Of a stretch of DNA of 64,000 nucleotides, positions 59,619 through 64,000 are shown piece after piece; positions within the stretch are counted from its first letter, which is position 1; every line of letters begins with the position of its first letter. The stretch covers positions 310,001 to 374,000 of the forward strand of contig NC_135252.1 in NCBI RefSeq assembly GCF_964204865.1. Reading direction: 5' to 3'. This DNA is from Styela clava. Lineage: Eukaryota; Chordata; Ascidiacea; Stolidobranchia; Styelidae. Made by a program: the position numbers and the translations under genes. The notes under the pieces were generated by a model that worked only from the letters and a program-made list of their open reading frames with translations, made no database searches and had not been told where the DNA came from.

Positions 59619-62100
59619 TACCTGTATATAAAATAAATAGTATATACCGGTAATAGGTTGAATTGTGATAGAAGTGTAAAAAAAACATGCTTATGTGAAT
59701 AACAGATCACCATTAATAATTGTTATTATTATTTGAGCATTATATTTCAAAGAATTGCATAAATATCAACTTTGCTCATCCTATTTGCCAATTCTTTCAT
59801 CTAAAAAAATGGCAAATTGCATATAATAAATAGCTTTGGTGAAGTTGCTCCTGGTCAATTCACAAACTATTACTTTTAAAAACATGAACCAAATAATGTT
59901 AATGGTAAACTTAATTTTTTTCTATAACTATGGTGCAATACCAAATTAAAAAGTTTTAAATTCTAAATTTTAAATACTCGAATATGAAAATTTCAATTTG
60001 AAGTTCGTATTGGTGTTTTGACTCATAATTCACTGCAATATCACAACCACAACATTTTATACTCACGCTCATTGTCTTTCAGAATCTTGGAAATCTCACA
60101 TGTACAACTGGATTATGTTACTTATGGTACATTGATGAGCTTTACACATTGAAATTGGACTGAAGCAAAGCTTTTAATAAGCTGAAATTAAGCTGGAACA
60201 CAATTATAAAACAGACAAATGAAAAAAAAACTATGTACAAGTACTTCGGACTTGATGCTATCTGGAAACCAACCACAGTTCTTAGATTCCTGGAGTAGCT
60301 CCCATATTGAAAGACATCAATTATAATAGTGAGTGCAAATTCCTCTTTTATAAGACAGTCTAGGCCTCCATATCGACAATTTGACACTGCGCAATAAACT
60401 AAAAGGAAGCCCAACCTAAAAATGGCACCATTAGAATCCTAACAAAAAATAATCCCATTAAATGAAGAAAAAATGTTACCATATCATTCGGGAGTTTTTA
60501 ACAAAAAGCCTAGATAAGAATGGCACGACCTAACGCATCTGCCGCTGTGTCAGATGCCCACGTTTCAGAGACGAAGGGTGTTTGTCTTACTGAACCAAAT
60601 GGCGGTAAAACTTGAAATCTGAGAACTGTGCCCTACTGAATTAAGAAGCATTTATATACTACTGTACTAATTAAGATATTTGGCATATCGTGATAGATAG
60701 CAGGGAGTGTCTATTTCAAACGGAATCCCGAATCAAAGTTTTGAATCATGTCAGCATGTGGTGCACAACAATAATTTTAGAAGAAGCAGCTAAAATACAA
60801 TACATTCTCCATTTCAATCAGTCAATTGACATAATTTGTTTCCACAAAGTTCTAAAGAAATGACACTGCATAATGCATATGTTTCCGATAGGCTACAGGT
60901 ACGTCAAAATACATAGGGACCTAACTGCCTAAGGCAGTACCGGTAGGGTGGTTAACCCAATTACGGTACCGGTACCGGTACCGAACTGAATTATGATCGA
61001 CTTTGTTCTTAGAGCTATAAAATCTGATCTCGCACATAGGCTATAAGTTAAGGCTATAGAAAATAAGTTGCCAGATAATTTACGGCCAAGTAGACTACTT
61101 TGTAACGCAATTTTAACATGGTGAACAAATACTGAAATACCCATACCGGTAGTCTAAATTTTTCTACTACAGTATCGGTATGAATCTTTAATCTAATCCT
61201 GTACCGTACCGGTACCGGTACCCTGGTACCGGTAGTCAGTCTAGGCTTGCGATTAGACTACAGTCTACAGGTCTTACCTAAAAATGTAGCTAAAACCGTC
61301 TTACGCCAGTACTGCAGTACAGCAGTACCGGTATGGTACCGTACCTACCATGCCAAGTGACCGAAAGTCCAAGGGATTGGCAGGCAAAATATCGGTAAAC
61401 CCAATTACAGAACTACGGTAAGTTATATGATATGGTACCGGTACCAATATCAAAAGCATGAAACAGTGAAAGCATTGCCTCGGTCTTACTACAAACTGAA
61501 TACCGGTACAGCGCAAAACACCACAAACGGCGCAGAACAGAGGAAATGCTGCAATACGTGATATCACAGAGAATGATAATAGAGAATTCACTCGCGGGTT
61601 CAAAGGTCGTTCCACATGAGTAAAGAGGTACGGAAGTAGGAAATGCGATGTTTTTCTCAGCGCGATCTATTTCAGCGTTGGCCGTTTGGTGTCAAGATGT
61701 CGCGGGTTCGTATCCAGCCAATCCATCAGTTCAGGGTCATGATTCGGTAGTTTGCTTTCAGAATTAATAAATATGTTTCTTTACTGTATACTATCAATAT
61801 TGTATTGGCCTCTGCGATTGAAAACCACTGTATTTTACTCTATTTTTATTGGACTGCTATCTTACCATTTATTCTCATACTAAATCGATGCTAAAACCGT
61901 TATCTGTCTGAAATCAGCCACATAGCCTAATTAGTGAGAAAAAAAAGGAGTGTTGATTAATTAAAAGTCAAAAGCATTACCACGTTTAGATTGTCAATTT
62001 GCACAATCTCTGTAATTAATTATTTTTCACATACCCAGCCTAGCTCTAGTTTATTACTCAGTAACTTATAAGTTATCTTACTTACTGTTATTCATCTGTA
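59619..62100. other. Intergenic, with ACCGGT/GGTACC palindrome clusters
   Basis: 5' flank of the FAR gene; no coding exon recognised. A solo end of the 25.4-kb MITE family lies near 60590-60641. From about 60940 to 61520 the sequence is dense in overlapping TACCGGTA/GGTACC words. A GCGGGTTCGTATCC word near 61700 resembles a B box but lacks a good A box. Confidence 0.55.
60940..61520. repeat. Clustered TACCGGTACC palindromic repeats
   Basis: Runs such as GGTACCGGTACCGGTACCG (about 60965-60983) and CCGTACCGGTACCGGTACCC (about 61203-61222) recur with single TACCGGTA units between them. Isolated TACCGGTA words also occur elsewhere in the window (about 413, 1541, 21120, 37693, 38153, 54710, 59646). 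Confidence 0.75.
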
Positions 62101-63027
62101 ATGGCTACTAACGAGATACATGGAATTGTTGAGTTCCTTTTTGAGGATTTCGATAAAATCGAAGAATTTCCTCATTCGAAAGCATCAACACAAGTAAAAA
62201 ATAGAAGAACTCCGGAAGTTTCCGATGATCAAGTTATAAAATTGGTCAATAACGTAAGATCCGACTTAGAGCTAACATTTGAAGGCTTGAATATTATAAA
62301 AGCCCTCATGCAAGTCTTTGCCAGAGAGAAAGGAGCTGACCAAGTCATGCTAAAATTCTCTCAATGCTCACACCTCTCGCCAAAGATGTTCGCTGGGCAT
62401 ACGGAAAAAATTTTTACAGCGAAAGCCATGTTGGAAATAACCAACTACATTCTCAAGCCACTGGATGACAATGTAACATTTGCCACCCCGAAGAATTTAT
62501 TTTGCGAACAGGTCGACAGTTATGAAAAAGGCATAATTGAGTACATTGCAGGATATACCCTGAAAAAGGGGTATATTAAATTTGCAGAATCAGCAAAAGC
62601 CCTGGACTCCCTCTGTGCAAAAAGGCCCTCCCATTCAACAATCCCATTACTGCAGTTCCCGGAGGGAAAGCTAAAGTATCCAACTCAAGCATACTTGTTA
62701 CTATTAGAAGAGGCTTACCAAAAAGTAGCGCAGGAATGTGCTAAACAGCCACATCTTATAGACTTTGCAGGAATTGAAAATAAGTTAGAAGAGTCTCAAA
62801 ACTTTGATACCAATGTCAATGACATGCTACCCTATTGCAATGGACAAAAAGAAAGTGTCAAGATAGCAAGATATGTAACGAGTTTATTTATAAGAGTGCT
62901 TTCACATGCATATGCAAGAAAGTTGTTTTACAAATTATTCAAAAAGAGGGCCCCGGGGTCTGGTGTCTGTTCTAGAGGTACTAGACCAGATTTGGCAAGA
63001 ATCAGCAACAGTCATATTTTCAATTAA
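62101..63027 (+). CDS. Transposon-like ORF of unknown type (308 aa)
   Basis: An uninterrupted 308-residue ORF starting MATNEIHGIVEFLFEDFDKI, followed by AATAAA at 63048-63053. The N-terminal half is charged and helical. At about 144-153 IIEYIAGYTLKK resembles the YIAGYxxRK segment seen near the C-terminus of P-element/THAP9-like transposases, and the rest (about 155-290) is helical with scattered Cys. No DDE or THAP zinc-finger motif is visible. It is on the opposite strand to the transposase fragment at 63.2-64.0 kb, so it may be part of a related element in inverse orientation. The last 25 residues look like read-through into non-coding sequence. Function not assigned. Confidence 0.5.
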   Translation: MATNEIHGIVEFLFEDFDKIEEFPHSKASTQVKNRRTPEVSDDQVIKLVNNVRSDLELTFEGLNIIKALMQVFAREKGADQVMLKFSQCSHLSPKMFAGHTEKIFTAKAMLEITNYILKPLDDNVTFATPKNLFCEQVDSYEKGIIEYIAGYTLKKGYIKFAESAKALDSLCAKRPSHSTIPLLQFPEGKLKYPTQAYLLLLEEAYQKVAQECAKQPHLIDFAGIENKLEESQNFDTNVNDMLPYCNGQKESVKIARYVTSLFIRVLSHAYARKLFYKLFKKRAPGSGVCSRGTRPDLARISNSHIFN

Positions 63028-63215
63028 TTTTTTTTAGTAACTGCTAAAATAAAAAGCTTGAGGTACTTGATTGAGTCTATTGTTTAATTATTGTGTATCT
63101 CTTATTTCCAATGTTATGGCATAGTAATATAATATAATCTTCAAATGCTATGGTTGTAGATCTTTTTAGAGATTGTGATCATATTGAATAAAACCATACA
63201 AAAAATACAACTCAC

Positions 63216-64000
63216 TTCCCACTCCAACAGTGAACCTATGAAGTCATTCTTCAACCAAGACAGTCTATCATCGTCGACGCATCGTATGGGGCAATTACAG
63301 GAACAGTTGACAATTTCATACCATCTGAATGGACGATACATGCATAACTGACACAAAAATAGGGAATTTTTTTTCTTTTAAAAAATGACCGACTTACTTT
63401 GCAAACATCAAAACAAATTTGGCAGTTCCATTCGTCCCATTCATTGTTTTTAAACATTGGCCGACGTTCCAGCTCAGCACATCAGTTGCAAGATTGACTT
63501 TCATCTGAAAATAAAAAAGATTTTCCCAAATCACTCTGTATTAAAAAAAATTAGTTATTGAAAATCCTGTTACCACAGTCAAGGGCATTGGCAGCGAATC
63601 AAAAATTTTAGTTGAAATAAGTCCATTTCAGGGATTTCATCAGCGTGTCGTGCGGCCAAACCAACACAATTAGACTATTAGCTTACCTTACTATATGGTG
63701 TTAACTCTACATGTGATGGACTCAGTCTGGTACGGCCAAGGACCTGAACAGATTCCTGCATATAAAGATCTTTAATATGCCTCCACACAATGTCCTGGCC
63801 ACCTCGGCGCATATGCTTCTTCCCACCAACTTTTGATGCATATAACGAGTTTCGAACAGTCTGAACAAATGAAAAAAAGACTGTTGAAAATTAACGCATC
63901 ATGGTAAACATTATACAATGCCATTTGCCCATTTCTTTTATTACCTTGATCAAATGTGATGGATCAGAACATAGGTATATGTTCCTGTCAGAGTCGCATA
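63216..64000 (-). CDS. P-element/THAP9-like transposase, partial, spliced, runs off the window
   Basis: Four exon pieces on the minus strand: 63945-64000 (open at the window edge), 63687-63860, 63398-63504, 63216-63324, with GT-AG borders and continuous phase. Reading gives SDPSHLIK joined to TVRNSLYASKVGG, then LSPSHVELTPYSK joined to MKVNLATDVLSWNVGQCL, KFVLMFAKWYEIV and DDDRLSWLKNDFIGSLLEWE. The DPxHLIKxxRN and KMxVxLAxxVLS segments are typical of P-type transposases. The acceptor after ATTCAG at 63325-63327 was chosen because the nearer TGTCAG gives a premature stop. The THAP domain and most catalytic residues would lie outside the window; the C-terminal exons were not found. It could be an active element or a domesticated gene. 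Confidence 0.65.

Noticed and set aside
61690..61730. Possible second tRNA-like SINE head (GCGGGTTCGTATCC)
   Set aside because: Only the B-box-like half is convincing, and no body shared with another copy was found.
63325..63350. Using the TGTCAG acceptor for the third transposase exon
   Set aside because: It gives a reading that ends at a stop before the conserved DDDRLSWL segment; the ATTCAG acceptor keeps the frame open.

Overview
The window is metazoan nuclear DNA. It is AT-rich, it has intron-rich genes with GT-AG junctions, canonical AATAAA signals, and many non-autonomous DNA transposons and SINE-like repeats. The proteins are ordinary animal orthologues. A compact invertebrate deuterostome such as an ascidian would fit (moderate introns, close tandem genes, splice acceptors abutting start codons), but the sequence alone does not prove the species. 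Exon boundaries below were derived by hand from splice signals, reading phase and family conservation.

Layout. 1-4863 is 3' flank of the first gene, with repeats. 4864-25135 (minus) is a complete clathrin heavy chain gene: 33 coding exons, all phases closing, 1696 residues. 25136-40219 is a repeat-rich intergenic block with MITEs, hAT-like ends, a frameshifted transposon protein relic, a tRNA-derived SINE and a minisatellite. 40220-43099 (plus) is an uninterrupted VPS11 coding region of 959 residues. 43667-46128 (plus) is PRRC1 in five exons, starting about 230 bp after the VPS11 polyA signal. 46129-49138 is intergenic with another SINE copy. 49139-50290 (minus) is an intronless three-PDZ scaffold protein. 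51836-59618 (minus) is a complete fatty acyl-CoA reductase of 549 residues in 12 coding exons, with a 1.85-kb hAT-type element in intron 8. 59619-62100 is intergenic with ACCGGT/GGTACC palindrome clusters. 62101-63027 (plus) is a transposon-like ORF, and 63216-64000 (minus) is part of a spliced P-element/THAP9-like transposase that runs off the edge.

Three of the genes act in membrane traffic: clathrin (vesicle coat), VPS11 (CORVET/HOPS tethering) and PRRC1 (secretory pathway). FAR makes fatty alcohols for ether lipids and waxes. I see no evidence that they are co-regulated, apart from the tight VPS11-PRRC1 spacing.

The most notable unexplained signal is a family of five sequences in introns 12, 15, 17, 20 and 25 of the clathrin gene, all in the sense orientation. 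Read in the sense direction, each has a C-box-like AUGAUGA near its 5' end, a D-box CUGA near its 3' end, terminal repeats that can pair, conserved blocks next to both boxes, and an internal stem kept although its sequence changes. They look like long intronic box C/D-type RNAs spread by intron segment duplication. A foldback MITE is the main alternative.
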